A DNA stretch of 64,000 nt from Diadema setosum (taxonomy: Eukaryota > Echinodermata > Echinoidea > Diadematoida > Diadematidae), in the NCBI GenBank assembly GCA_033980235.1, contig CM067065.1:2671847-2735846 (forward strand). Reading direction: 5' to 3'. Both the position numbers and the translations under genes were made by a program. The first letter of the stretch is position 1; every line of letters begins with the position of its first letter. Of this stretch, positions 24,530-36,386 are shown in pieces. The notes below the pieces were generated by a model. The model searched no databases. It was not told where the DNA came from and saw only the letters and a program-made list of their open reading frames with translations.

Positions 24530-25485
24530 TACCCCTTTCCCGCTGCCCGTCTCGGTGAACCACCGAGAGGTTCCCCGGTGAATTCACCGGGGAACCTCTC
24601 GGTGAAAGTTTCAGTGCCGTCGTTTCACACTGCTCTCGGTGAAACTTTCCCCTAGACGGGTTTTCTGCTCGCAACGTGGGTGATCTAATGTTGTGCATCT
24701 GCGATTTGGTTTTTTCGATCCCATGTTCAGCAAGTTTTCGGAGGAGGGACTCGTACGCGGCAGCGTCAGCCGACGTCCCGCTCAGTTCTTCGTTCACTGC
24801 TGCCTCGCTACGTAATTGAAGTAACAGTCTCTCTTCGTCTTTGGTCCACACTCCAGCCATTTGCAAAATTCCCTCGAAAAAATCAAGCAAGAGGCGGACT
24901 GTATCAGACTTTACTGGAAGAGGAGACACTAGAGGAAGACGAAGAAGGAGGAAGCATCAAATCGATCAAGTACACTGTAAACCTATTTATATCAGCTTTG
25001 TATACACGGCGTGCTAATTAAACAATACAATGCACAGCACGATGCAAAACAATGCCGTACGTCGCACTGTGAACGCCACATTGCACACGAAACGACATAC
25101 TATGTGTGTGTATGTTTACATACACGAATTACTAGTACCCTTTACGTGACGTGGATTTGGGAGATCGAGTGCGCGCTAGCAGCTAGCTGAAAACGTGTGC
25201 ATGACCAGAAACAAAACATGACCTTTGACATAATCTGCATATTTTCCCCGGTGTTTCACCGAGACAACCTTTCACGCTGGGCGCTCTCGGTGAACCACCG
25301 GGTGATTTCCCGTTGAACTATCGGTGTTTACCCAGGACGCTTCTCGGGTAAAAATTGCCCAAAATTTCATCGGTGTTTCACCTAGGCTTCCCCTAGGTTT
25401 CAACCGAGTGACCTTTCACACTGCGGGGTTCCCCGGGTGCCCCCAGGTGCCCCCGGGGAAGATTTTCTTCAGCGGGAAAGGGGTA
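24530..25485. mobile_element. Harbinger-like DNA element, 956 bp
   Basis: Perfect 16-bp inverted ends TACCCCTTTCCCGCTG and CAGCGGGAAAGGGGTA are flanked by a direct TCA (24527-24529 and 25486-25488). Copy 1 of the host duplication has the empty site CTCACTGCC. Inside is a Myb/SANT-like frame on the minus strand. No DDE transposase is seen, so it is probably non-autonomous. Confidence 0.83.
24655..24860 (-). pseudogene. Myb/SANT-like DNA-binding protein fragment of the Harbinger-like element
   Basis: From ATG 24860 the frame reads MAGVWTKDEERLLLQLRSEA, then a helix-rich stretch ending LLRKLAEHGIEKTKSQMHN. This is the pattern of a Myb/SANT-like (MADF or trihelix type) DNA-binding domain: Trp near the start, an acidic EE, then a Lys-rich third helix. 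PIF/Harbinger transposons usually carry such a protein beside the transposase (family knowledge). The frame runs on without homology past about 24655, so the protein appears truncated. It lies wholly inside the inverted-repeat element. Confidence 0.6.
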
Positions 25486-25907
25486 TCACTGCCAAATAGC
25501 ACATTGTCAGCACCGGCAAACTGGTAATGCTCTCCTTCTTATTCCTGTATTTTCGTTATTTACGGGTCAATTTTTTTCGTTCGAAATGTAAAATGGATGA
25601 CCATAGAATTTCTCAGTAGAATATAAAATTGAAAACTTTAAAAAGGATAGAGAAAATTGAGTTCACTTTGAATGGTCTGCCACAGGCAGATATCCTTATC
25701 ATGCTCTTACGTAATACGACAGCTGCTGGAGTCATCAAACCCTGGCTTGGCCTCCAGGTTTGTCACGCCGAGCAGAAAGTTTATTTGCAATGGACAAGTA
25801 CTTCGACTCCCAACTCTCAAACGACAAATAAAAGCACCCCACTTTGGAAAAAATTCGGCTGGGGTCTCGCCTCAAACGAGAGATTGACGGCATGAAACGA
25901 ATGTGAA

Positions 25908-26372
25908 CTATTTATTCATGAACAGAATTCCCTGATGGCATGGCGATTGAATGTGTGTATGGAATTTGGCACGAATGACTGGCGAAAATGAGTACAATTG
26001 GTGCGAAGCATGCGCAGTCTGATTCCGGAGCGATTGTACACATAGTGTACAAGGTGTACATTGAGAGGGTGCATTTTTGTCTCCAATGATCTTTTTGACT
26101 TTTGACCAAAGCCTTTGTTCAAAAATGTCTTTCATTGCAGGCAGTTCCCTGCCTATTACCCTTTGAGCCACCCATCTTATACGATCAATAGTGACTCTGG
26201 TTCTTTTGCGTTGTGTTTCCACATCTGATCTGGTTTGTAAGATAAGATTGTAACTAAGCACGCTCTGGATCAGGGCCTGGTAAAATGATTTCAGGATTGG
26301 TCGATCAACATGCAGATTGTCAAACATTCGCAAAAAGTAAATTAGAAGCCTCTGATTTCCCTTTTTACACAA
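25908..26372 (-). pseudogene. LINE ORF2 C-terminal fragment
   Basis: A 154-codon minus-strand frame contains RLLIYFLRMFDNLHVDRPIL, FYQALIQSVLSYNL and later IGRELPAMKDIFEQRLWSKV. This is the conserved region after the reverse transcriptase domain in many animal LINEs (typically QRLYFLRKL, IESVLTF, KIIG). No RT catalytic domain is found upstream in the window, so it is a 5'-truncated copy. The frame ends in unrelated sequence. It is probably inactive, and lies 3' of gene B. Confidence 0.7.
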
Positions 26373-26747
26373 TATTGTGACATATTATCAGACCAGTCAA
26401 GGGTGCGCGTTAGTCTTGTTCCTATGTGTATTCCTCCACTTGCTTAATCTCCCTGCCATTCCACGTAGGGCGTGGAGGTCAACGGAGGCAGACAAGGCTA
26501 CTTGAGTTGCCTTCACTTTCCTGTGCGAAAGTTGCAGAAAATGTACTCCAAACTGTCACAAGCAACAACAGTGTGATAGTTACAGTTGTGGTTTTCTTGG
26601 TTGCAATGAACATAGGCAAACAAAATCTACTGCCACTTGAAAAAATTTCAACAAAAATACCACAAACGTGAAGAGATGAAAAAAACTGGTGATGGATGCC
26701 CGCTGAGCAGCACCCTTGGTTAACTTATTTGTAGGTTTTTTTCTCAT

Positions 26748-26942
26748 TTACACAGGAGTTGTCTCATCGCCTTGTGGACCTGTTTCGGTAGTGTCTTCTT
26801 TCTTGCATGGGCGCCTCCCATGACGAGCAATTGCAAGGACTATCAGTACTGCCACTAGTATAATTCCTGCAACTATTACTAGTGCAATTGTCCATCCGGG
26901 CAGTGCGTCATTCTTGGTGTCGACTGGTGGAGTTTTGGCGGC
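26748..26942 (-). CDS. Gene B last exon: transmembrane segment and short tail
   Basis: The inferred acceptor is GTCACCAAG before GCCGCC; an in-frame TGA 15 bases upstream and the absence of another AG make it the only good choice. The exon encodes 64 residues: a short TPPVDTKND stalk, a transmembrane segment (WTIALVIVAGIILVAVLIVL), basic ARHGRR, and a 25-residue tail ending GDETTPV, then TAA. The intron just upstream resembles that before the stalk exons of gene A, and the sequence before the acceptor (AATGTCACCAAG) resembles the end of a stalk exon (GATGTCACAAAG). A stalk exon may therefore have been lost or fused here. No separate stalk exon was found between 26943 and 28408. The predicted protein is 203 residues and lacks a long stalk. 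Confidence 0.65.
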   Translation of the reverse strand, partial: AAKTPPVDTKNDALPGWTIALVIVAGIILVAVLIVLAIARHGRRPCKKEDTTETGPQGDETTPV

Positions 26943-27999
26943 CTTGGTGACATTGATAAGTCAATGAAAAACAAAAGAAAAATTCATGCAGTGATGAACT
27001 TGAAGGTGTCATCAAATGCTATGTGTGCTGTAGTTCATGTAATTGCTGCGAAGTTTAGTGTATACAGCATACCCCAACTTCAAGAGTTGGTGAAAATGAT
27101 AATAATAAGAAAATACAAATCTCTCCCTCCAATTGGTTATAGAACGGAGGTCATGCATGTGAGAGAGCAACTGGCATTTTATGTACAGTGAAACAGCTGT
27201 GATAATAGTATAAAACATAGTAATGCTAATAACAAAGTTGATATTGCTGAAATTGCTGTCATTCCTGTCGCGTTGCACAATCATATTTGTGCACACAATA
27301 CTAGTATTGCATGGTTGTTACTTTTTCTGTAACCTCATTATAGAGTACCTTCCCCAAAACACAGCACAACCTCTGGAAGTCGTGCTTATCTCAGACGCCT
27401 GGAACCCTTCAACAGACATGGGTCAAAGTGCAAAGGCCATGAGTTGGCAAAAGAATAATGTTTGTCAAAAATTTAGGAAAATTTGATTTAGTCACATATT
27501 TCGATATTACATTGTAACTCGTCTAACTTTGAAAAATATCTAAAAATCAAAATGCATCCCATTATTGTAAAATGTTACCCCTTCACAGGATGAAATGCTG
27601 GAATTGTGTTGCCAAACAACATTTAAGCAGCTTGCCTGTGCTTTACAATCATTATAAGTCATTACAACTTTATCTACATGTGATACATTGTTTTGCCATC
27701 CATGTGTTAACGCAGTATTAATTTTTTCTTTTTCTTGACTGAAAATTTTCAGAATATTCTCCAAAATGTGTGCACCATATTATCAAATTTCACTTCTAAG
27801 AATAAAAAGCTCCATTGTGTCAGAGGGGGATTCCCCCTCCCACACCCTCCTCCATTTTACCATTTTCGTAGACTGATGTAGACATAATACTATGAAGACA
27901 CAGATGCAGAAAACGATGTAACAAATATCACATTAGCCATTCGTATTGCCTTGAATGTTAATTTTTCTTACTTTTTGATTGAAAATATTCCACACCTCT

Positions 28000-28034
<35 letters not shown>

Positions 28035-28408
28035 ATGAGAAAGTTTGCAACAAATGACTGAATTTCAGTCTTAAGAATGAAAAAGCTCCACACCCTCCCC
28101 TTTGGTCCACTCCTCATAGACTCATATCCCCACAGATTCCAGATAATAAATTACACAGTAATTAAGACCAAATCAAGGCGAATCTGCACCCACCCAAACA
28201 GCGAGGTGAATTTTTGTCCTTCGATCCTCAGTTAGTATCAACTTTGTCAAACACTTTAACGCTCCATACATGGCTAGGCTTTTAGCATTCACGCCTTATA
28301 ATATTGGTAACAAATAAAGACAGAATAAACTGACCAGAAAGAATATAAATTATTAGTGGAAAAGTGAGCAAAGAAAATGGGATTCCATCGGGATAATATT
28401 GGTCTTAC
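26943..28408. other. Gene B intron
   Basis: It aligns with gene A intron segments at both ends (GTCAATGAAAAA and ATGCTATGTGTGCTG near 26960; CCATCCATGTGTTAAC near 27700). It lacks stalk exons by inspection. C-run at 28001-28013. Confidence 0.55.
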
Positions 28409-28825
28409 CACTTGTACTTGAGTGATGCACTTCATGATTATCTGGTCTCCTCGCATAATCTGTAGAGCCCATTCTGTCTGATCCTCCTTTGTTAGATTTC
28501 TCAGAGTGAAAATTATTTCTCCGCGTGCAATGTGCACAGAGATACGTGGACATACGCCACATTTATCCAATTTAACAGGACACGTGGTGTCATTTATTAA
28601 GACTGCATTTGGTTGGCCACAGTTAGTGAACCAGAGGAAATGGTAGTTTATTGTTTTGTTTTCTGGTTCAGGGAACTTCGTGCTAAGTCTCATATCGCCA
28701 CCCACTGTGTACTCCTGTCTGTCTTGTTCAATGGTACAAGTACTAGGCCCAGTATCTTGCTGAATTGGGTTTGCTGACGCCCTGGCCGTAATAAATGCCA
28801 GGATGAGAAAATGCTTCATCTGCAT
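28409..28825 (-). CDS. Gene B exon 1: signal peptide plus Ig-like domain
   Basis: This first coding exon of nested gene B encodes 139 residues from the first ATG (MQMKHFL; the longer open frame upstream starts only at a GTG). The signal peptide is MQMKHFLILAFITARASA. The mature start NPIQQ matches NTIQQ of gene A. The domain contains YTVGGDMRLSTKFP, TNCGQP, TTC-x6-C-x2-C, and IIFTLRNLTKEDQTEWALQI, the last being very Ig-like. Sequons are NKT, NDT and NLT. It ends TQVQV at a GTAAGA donor, phase 0. It is the closest paralogue of gene A: upstream and intron sequences also align. Function is unknown; it is presumably a cell-surface protein. Confidence 0.8.
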
Positions 28826-28894
28826 AGTGAATAATGCTGCTCTTGGTATATACTGCTGTTGGTGTTGGTCTCGTAGTAGGCGACATGTGTAGCA

Positions 28895-28932
28895 TACTGC
28901 ATTCAGTGGTGGCTTCCCTCGATCAATATATG
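28895..28932 (-). promoter_or_regulatory. Gene B core promoter (TATA-like box and initiator region)
   Basis: CATATATTG on the minus strand (28923-28932) is followed about 25 bp later by CCACCACTGAATGCAG and about 100 bp later by the first ATG. It aligns base for base with the gene A promoter block. Further upstream (29170-29310) a second conserved block containing TGAAGTGCCCCATACA-type sequence matches 17440-17560. Confidence 0.42.
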
Positions 28933-28959
28933 CAGTGAGTCTTTCAAACACACATCAAA

Positions 28960-31360
28960 TACCGTCTCTCTTGAACGTTAGAATAGGTCCCTTTTGTCAA
29001 GCTTTGATAAAAACTGGTGCGTGATGGATCCAAAACCTCTGTGGGAGAGCTGTCAAAATTCTGAGAGTTTCAGAAATGCTTACCAATGGAAAATACAAGC
29101 CAGACTTAACTCTGTACGAATATCGAACGTGTGCATGTATCTACGCGGAGAACAACTGCTGTCAGTCTGGATCGTTTGATTGTCACGTGCGTGCATTCGT
29201 ACAGTGGACTATGGGTCGCCGTCGGTGCCAAGTGCCCTTTATGCAACTATGTACGAATTGTATGAAGTGCCCCATACAATCTTTACTCCTAGTGTAGTGT
29301 TTTTTTTTTCTTTTACCTTCAAGAGAGAAAAAAAAATTCAACATTGTGTGTGATGCTCTTCCTCAATATTTGACCTCAAGCAGACTTTGTAAATACAAGA
29401 ATTTGTGTCTATTCATACTATGGCTTATTTGCATTGAATGAAAATATGTGACAGTATCAGAGGAAGTATTTAGTGTCTGTCGGATTATGAAGTGAGTTAT
29501 TTGATATATGACCAGCGATCTCTCTGTTATTTATGTGTGTGTTTTTTTTTTTTTTTTTTTGAATGGCAGGATATAGTTATTCAGTTTATTGCCTTCAATT
29601 CAAGTTTGGGAGTAAGAACCAGAGATGAACTGGCAGTCAGTCTCCAGTTCTTTGAGATATTTGTTGCATGAGAGCACGATAGAAATGACAATAAACTCAG
29701 TGATGTTTCACACCAGTCTTCAAACACAACCTGGAGGGCATTTCATCAAGCATTTTGTCAGATATTTTTTTATCCAACAACTTTTCACGAGCTGCTAAAA
29801 TCAATGCAGTTTGATCTGATGAGAGCAAATTTGTTAGAAAAAGATCTGTCAACGATGTTTGATGAATTGCCCCCCCCCCCCCCCCCCCGTTCCCTGCTCA
29901 AGTGAGCTCCTATTATACCTTGTATCCTGCCCCACCCTCATCACCCCCCCATATTGTTGCTAGCCAGGGTAATAAGACCTTGTATCTCAACTTTTGGTGA
30001 AAATGACTTTTCATTATTTACGTCGATGTAGGGCAATTTGTCAATCAGTTGCAAAATGACTTTTATTGATAAATAGTCAGATAGTCAGTTTTAAAGTTGT
30101 GTCGTGTCCAAATCCTAGCTGTCTTACCCCCAAAATGAAGTCAGCACGGCATATCAAAGGAAAGTCTCTCCCATTTTATATAGTGCTTTGGCTGCTCTGT
30201 TTTTTTGCTCTCCTGAACGTTTGACATTTTGTAGTTATGAGGTCTAGTCACCCCAGCGACGATATGCATATTCCCTGAATTTCAAGAAAAGGGATACTTT
30301 TGGTCAATGAAATTCGGTATGTACAGAATTGTAAAAAAAAAAAGATATTTCTTTTGAAGAAAGGAATTTTCATTCCATATAAAGTGAGACAAGAATCTCT
30401 CCTGATGTATTGTAGTAACAGTTTAGCTGAGATGAGGGTGTTTGTCATGACATACTGGGATGAAATGAGAGCTCACATGAGGTAAGGGGTATACTCAGTG
30501 TTCTGGAAATTCTAGAGAAAATTAGCATATATGCATAAATATAATTTATGCATACTGTATATATGCTGTTATTTTTGTGAGGGTTTTATTTTCACAAATT
30601 GCACGAGCTTTGGGCTGATGGCGATATTAAAGACCGGTGAAAATATTACCCCGTCATACCTTATGTACAAATTGATGACGAAATTGAGTGTGTACAGTGC
30701 GATCCCGACCCATTCTGGAAGTGCAGTACGATGATAAACATGCATCAGAATGTGCAATCTCCGTGCTATGTTACCCTACGTGAACAAACACCGGCTCAAT
30801 GTGGTTGGGTGAGGCCTAATCAACAGTTAGGGATGCATGTAAAACTTTCGCTAGCAGTAGCGCAGCTCTGAAACTTTGTAGTCTACATCTATTTGTTGCA
30901 ACATTTGGTAGGTACTTGTGAATGCCGTTTGTGAGTGTCTCACTGCAAGTTCCCGTAATTATTGTTTCATTTTATAAATCTTCTACTGTGTCTTTTCTTT
31001 TGTCATGTTTGGGAAGTCACAATGCAAATGGAAAAAAATGTTACAAGTACATTGGCAAGTGTTTGAACGTGTTTCTTGGGCTTGGCAGTAGACCCCACTA
31101 CTACTAGCATCAATCGCGAATTTAACAACACGCGAGAATGCCACTGATACCGTGATTTGCGAAAATATTGGCGTATACAGTATGTATATATTTACCAATA
31201 TACTATATGTATATATATAGAAGAAATGTCACGATAGAGGAATGCATTTTAATGGCAACAATTTATTGAAATTAGAATCCAAATTTTCGGCGCCTTTCGT
31301 CAGGGATGCCTGCATATCATCTATCTGTCGATGTCTATATATATCTTTCTATATATGCAT
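28960..31360. other. Upstream region of gene B
   Basis: A duplicate of 17162-19300. It differs by a MITE family 3 insertion (29951-30266) and an element with TACTGTATA-type ends (about 30544-31183). No additional exon is supported. Confidence 0.6.
29951..30266. mobile_element. MITE family 3, copy 1 (inverted relative to copies 2 and 3)
   Basis: Left end ATTGTTGCTAGCCAGGGTAA (decayed) and AAGACCTTGTATCTCAA; right end GGTCTAGTCACCCCAGCGAC. The interior GCTCTCCTGAACGTTTGACAT matches copies near 47690 and 49330 in reverse. It also carries a 38-bp piece of the tRNA-derived repeat at 8600. Confidence 0.68.
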
Positions 31361-31362
31361 GC

Positions 31363-31365
<3 letters not shown>

Positions 31366-31400
<35 letters not shown>
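31366..31400. repeat. (AC)n microsatellite
   Basis: About 17 AC units at the edge of duplicated unit B. Confidence 0.95.
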
Positions 31401-31404
<4 letters not shown>

Positions 31405-31419
31405 TCTATGTAATACTTA

Positions 31420-33070
31420 GGAAACTCCATATTTTCTTTAAGAGGTAAGTTGTGGACTCTTTCATTATGCTAGAAAATTGAAAGTTTGCATCACAGACTC
31501 TTGTCTTCTCATCCAGCAAAGACTGAACCAAACTCACGGAATCTAACATTTGAATAGATTGTCTGATTTTTCACTCTCTTTACAGATGTGTTCCATGGGC
31601 ACTTTCTCTCAATCCACATGTATTTGGGGGATTCATTCCTGTTTAATATTAACTTAACCTTGATAAACAAGAACTTTGTATAAAATCCAGTTGTAATTGA
31701 CTCTCCTTTGTCTTGTCAACGTTTTAAATTTCTTTAAAAGGGCATTGTACTGGTTTTTAATTTTTTTATATGTTGTTCTTTTAATTCTAGTAAAAGACCC
31801 AGCGGTGCAAACAGAATCAAAATTTCATACGATTTAGTCCGTAATTTCATGTTGGAAATGGAACTTTTTGGGCGAGAATTATGCTAATGAGCTGACGAGC
31901 CCGGATGTCGTGATGTCACAGGTGCCAAATATATCACTGATTACAAGCCCTCACATACGCGTGCGTTAAATCGTGCCGAGTAGCAGACGACGCTTAACAC
32001 TGTAGGCCCAATTTAGCTAGCAGGCGGCACTTGTGTACTGTCCTATCCATGCAGCTGTCTAAAATTTCGCTGAACCAAATCGCACCAAAATTACAGGATA
32101 TACTTCTAAGCATATTTCAAAATACTGTATTATATTTGAACGAAATCGGTAATCGAGAAGTATCAATATTGACGCTGACTTTCAAGTTGTCACTCAAAAA
32201 AAAACTCACTCTTCGCGAGAGATCTTGGTAAACGCGACATGCACAGAACTAGAACTGAAGTTAGCCGACTAGTACTGTGCGAACGGGGAATTTACGCGGG
32301 AACTAAACTAAAAAATGTCAAGATTTTGGCAATTTGTGTGATTTACGAACTTTATTTTTCATTCAATTTAGCTCAAATAATTTATAAATTGATTTTTTTC
32401 TCCCGATTACTCGAAAGATTTGTCTCATGATATTAGATGGCTAAATTCATTCTGTGTGTGCGCAGGCAGGTAGGGCTACTATGCCGCGATCACTCTTGTC
32501 TAGTCGTACAGAGCAGATTTTTTTTAGCAACGACAGGAAAGTCGACAACTTCACTTACGCTTCCCGACTTGCGATTTGGTTCCAGTTAGCATGAGCAAGT
32601 GGATATGAGTCATGAAATATTTCTTGTGATTTTGGTACAATTTGGTTTATTGAATTTTGAGATATCTACATGGATACGAAAGTATTCTAGCACTATACCT
32701 ACACCAGCGCCTGGATCGCGAAGCGGCGGCACTGTTTGTATCTACATGGTTAGGCCACTCTTCCGAGGTATGGGTCCTACTAAAACTAGATCTAAGTTAG
32801 TCCTTGTGTTAATACGGCCACCATGAGATTTATCTCGACTACAAAAGCATCGAAAATCCATAAAGCAGATACCTTACCTGCAAAATTCAGCACAGAAACA
32901 ACAGGGCCTGCAGCACAAGGGCCTAGATCTAGCGGCAACGCTAGACCTTGGAGTCTGGACTTTCGTCTGGACTTTCTTCAAGTTCTGGCAGCAGGGGTAT
33001 GTATTGTATACTAAACGTTTACGCTGTGCTTATTATTAGCGCTGTGCACGTACAACTGTCGATGGGGCGG
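31420..33070. other. Unassigned region between unit B and the DIRS element
   Basis: It has slightly higher GC in its second half and no match to the other units by eye. An open frame at 32823-33014 (rich in Ser, Lys, Ala) stops near a GTATGT that could be a donor, but nothing supports it as an exon. Confidence 0.35.
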
Positions 33071-33148
33071 CGAGCAGAATTCCTAAATTATACAAGTAAT
33101 AAGAAGTATAATTAGAATTCTATTAGTAATAATGAAGTATAAGTCGAA

Positions 33149-33272
33149 GAGGTTAGCATTTCCCAGGTGTTTAAGGCAGTGAAGTCACATAATGAAATTC
33201 AAAGTAGGTAAAAATTCCAGGCAGTCCCAGTTGGCTATAAATACCCGTGTCAGTGAGCAGTAAGCATCTTTT
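33149..33272. repeat. DIRS inverted terminal repeat, left
   Basis: It is the complement of 38398-38521, essentially perfect, including ATACCCGTGTCAGTGAGCAG. The TATAAATAC inside could be a promoter TATA box. Confidence 0.92.
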
Positions 33273-33564
33273 CAAAGAGAATACGGCTTTAAATAGACAG
33301 ACCAGCAACACCATGCAGTATTGGGTGCAATGCAGACAATTAGCTCACTGGTCCTTCTCATCATACAGACAAGCAATAAATAAAGCAAAATCATTGCTGT
33401 TCCAAAGGCACGGAGCATTCTTATACGTATGGACATCTTAAGTCAAGCAATTAAGCAGAACATCAGCATACAGTATAGGGGCCCACCAGTTTTGACTTCT
33501 GTACACTGTTGTAAAGGGAGGGTTCAGAACTGAAGAGTATCGATCAAATGAGATGCTGGGTGGG

Positions 33565-33681
33565 AACCTCTTCGACTTATACTTCATTATTACTAATAGA
33601 ATTCTAATTATACTTCTTATTACTTGTATAATTCAGGAATTCTATTACGTAATACTCGTATAAGTCTTCAGAGGTTAGCAT
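33565..33681. repeat. DIRS internal complementary region
   Basis: First part AACCTCTTCGACTTATACTT is the complement of the left extension 33077-33153. Second part, from TATTACGTAATACTCGTATA to GAGGTTAGCAT, is the complement of the right extension 38511-38553. The two meet at GGAATTCTATTA, which marks the circle junction. Confidence 0.88.
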
Positions 33682-33689
33682 GTTCAAAG

Positions 33690-35980
33690 TTCCGTACAGA
33701 AGTCAGTCTAGTTGCATGAGTGAGGGCAAGAGGACAAGAAGGATGATGGACAGTTTTTACAACAAGGTTGAAACTTTGGTCATGACTCCTCATGCATAGA
33801 GAATGTCTATCGATGGTGACACACATTGTCGCAAACAAGATAAGAACTCGAGCAAAGTTTGCTTGAGAACCTACTAGTATAAGGTGCAAGGCATAGGTTT
33901 TGAGTAAGATATCATTTTGATACCTTGCGTGCTTTAACTGGAGCAGGATTAAGCATGATGGCGCACAGACAAATTAATCAAATACAATGGACCTCTTGTA
34001 CCGATTTTCCAATCAAGACATAATCCTAATCATGTTCCTTAATATTCATGTACATTTGAAGGAGGAATTAGACATTAACCAGTTCATACTCGGCATAGTA
34101 ATATTGCAGCAATAATTAGAGGCAAGTCCATTGCATTTTGGGTTGATATTAGAGTTTAAATTCATCAGTTTGGTGGACCGAATCTCCTAAACGAGTGGCC
34201 GAATAATGTGTCGCCATTTTCCAATGCACAACGTAACGTGATTTATGGTCTTGTGTCTTATCTGACTCGTATTATGACATTGTTCTTAACTGAGATACTA
34301 ATATACAGGTATACACATACTATCACAATTTACATGTATCTTTCTAACTCAGCAGAACTGAGAATTGTTGAACTAATGTGGAATCAATTGTTAGAAGGTA
34401 GAAGGTTCAAAATGTACCAGCGTTCGTCCAGTCAGTTGTGGACAAGATTTCATTATGACCTTTATACTTCATGCGCGAAAGTTTAGAAGTTGCGGCGCTT
34501 CTGTAGCTATGAGCTGAGAATGTAATACAACTTTCATATTAGCATCCGTGGATGTCTTACCAGACCAGAGTCTGGGATGAACGCGGGATGACTGTGCTCC
34601 CAAATCCTTATGTATATGAACACGAGGTACGTCCTGTGGTACCCTTTCATACTGATCTCGAAGACAGAACAAACTCGGTACATGTTCCCATAGCAACAAT
34701 ACATTCATACCTACTCATGCAGCAGTCAGTACAGTGTACAGGGATGTATACGTACAGCTATTGACAGCATATTAGTTATATTTTAAGTGTTTATACAAGC
34801 AGCTGCGAGGGACTGGCTTTCAGCCTCCGCTCCAAGATGCTTGTCGTCACCGATTTGTTGGGATGTTTCGGAGAAATTATGAGTTTGCTTTCTGAACTTG
34901 CTCGTTGGAGATGTTCTGTGCATTTAATATACTCATGAAGAGTTGATCGGAACACAGAGTTTAGGGTTGGAGGTAAAAGAAGGCACTTTGATTACCTGGT
35001 TAGAGGTATACCTTCCATATCTCTAATGTGCAAACGTGGCATCATCTTCCGGTAATGTCATAAGAATAGATGTCTCAGCATTTGTGTACGTTTTGCCGAA
35101 ACGAGCTAGGAAAATTGTTTTTGGCTCAAGGCACTGAAGGAATCTATAGTTCATAGGTATCTTGAAACGATAAAAAGTGATTCAAAACAATTGAAACATC
35201 CAAAGTGTTGTTGTATTTAGGCTTGCGAGGGTCGGAGTTAGATACGCCCTTCATAAGTCTGACTATAGGGGCTGTTTGCCTATGTCATACTAGCTCTCGG
35301 TTTCAGGTAGTATGGAAGACCGAGCAGGTCTATGAGTAAAAAAAAATCGTGGGGTGGGCTTTGTTGAAAAGCTATGCTATAGGCTTAGATGTTGACAACG
35401 TGTTCTGTAGACGGGTTAAAAAGGATCACAAGATTGTTCAGAATACAGACATTGCTACTGTCTTCAAGCACCCTCATTTGTTTTGTTTATTGGTATTGTC
35501 TCGCCATGATGATGAAAGGAGCTTTGCAATGTGCTGCGATGTGTCTGCCACTTGTCATCGCTAGCAGAGAGCACCCATGCAGGCGGCTAGTGTGAGCTGG
35601 AGGCTCGTCGGTGGGTGAGGGTGTGGGGCAAGAATTTTCTCTTGGAGTAATAGAGGTGGGGCTATTCGCATTTTGAGCGATAATGAGACCCATGGCTGCC
35701 GCCACCATTGGGACAGTGAGGATTGCTCAGGTCACCTTGTTCAGTTGAAGCTTGTGGAGGACTGAAAACGTTCTAGGGTAAGGAAAAAGGCATCAAAATT
35801 CAGGGCAATAAGACTTGGCTTCTATTTGACATGAGGAGTGTTGCTAATCCATATGTAGAGTTTGTGGATTGTGTGGTGAAGAACATGTAAAATAGTAATT
35901 AGTTGTTCATGTCTCTGCGAGACAAGCAGAAAAACTTCAGAATTATCTACATCTGTTGAATGTGAAGCTGATATCCAATT
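33690..35980 (-). other. DIRS 3' region, expected recombinase position
   Basis: By DIRS order a tyrosine recombinase should lie here. I could not make out its catalytic RHRY pattern in any frame, so it is either too decayed or missing. Confidence 0.35.
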
Positions 35981-35981
35981 G

Positions 35982-36194
35982 CTAGACACCAATTCCAATG
36001 TTGGTCGTGAATTCGTTCGGGTCAGGTATGCTACTAGCTGTAGAAATGTCTGACCGAATTATGAATAAGCACATTTTTTGTTCACGAGCCACACAGGGCT
36101 TCAAGACCGTTCTGAATTGCAAGAGGTTCACACACATTGCTATGCGGGGAATTCTGTTTGGCACTCCAGACTCTCTGAGCAAAGGAATTGTCAT
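35982..36194 (-). pseudogene. DIRS RNase H remnant
   Basis: The fragment VNLLQFRTVLKPCVAREQKM, followed by FIIRSDISTAS, fits the RNase H segment of DIRS elements. There an acidic residue after INLLE and a SDNSTA box are usual; here the Glu is Gln and the Asn is Ile. It sits directly downstream of the RT remnant on the minus strand. Confidence 0.6.
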
Positions 36195-36386
36195 TGTTCA
36201 GAATTAACTACTCTCCATACTGAGATGCAAGCATCGCTTGAAATTATCATGCTAATGAAGGTGGAAAATAATTCTTTGTCTTGCGAGACAGCCACCACCA
36301 AAGAATGTTTTGTATCGCATGACTAGATAACGACACCAAACTTCGTGTCGACGTCATCTTCTGCTTTACGCAGAGCATTAGTTGAT

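Larger units (their letters stand above)
23246..25728. repeat. Tandem duplication, each copy split by a different transposon
   Basis: Copy 1 (23246-24463) and copy 2 (24479-25728) share CAGCAGGCTG-TTGTAACCAGGGAGGTA and about 245 bp of near-identical sequence from ACTCACTGCCAAATAGC to CGACAGCTGCT. Copy 1 carries the pogo-like element and copy 2 carries the Harbinger-like element. Confidence 0.88.

Noticed and set aside
32823..33014. Ser/Ala-rich frame ending near GTATGT as a possible exon
   Set aside because: There is no acceptor logic, homology or partner exon to support it.
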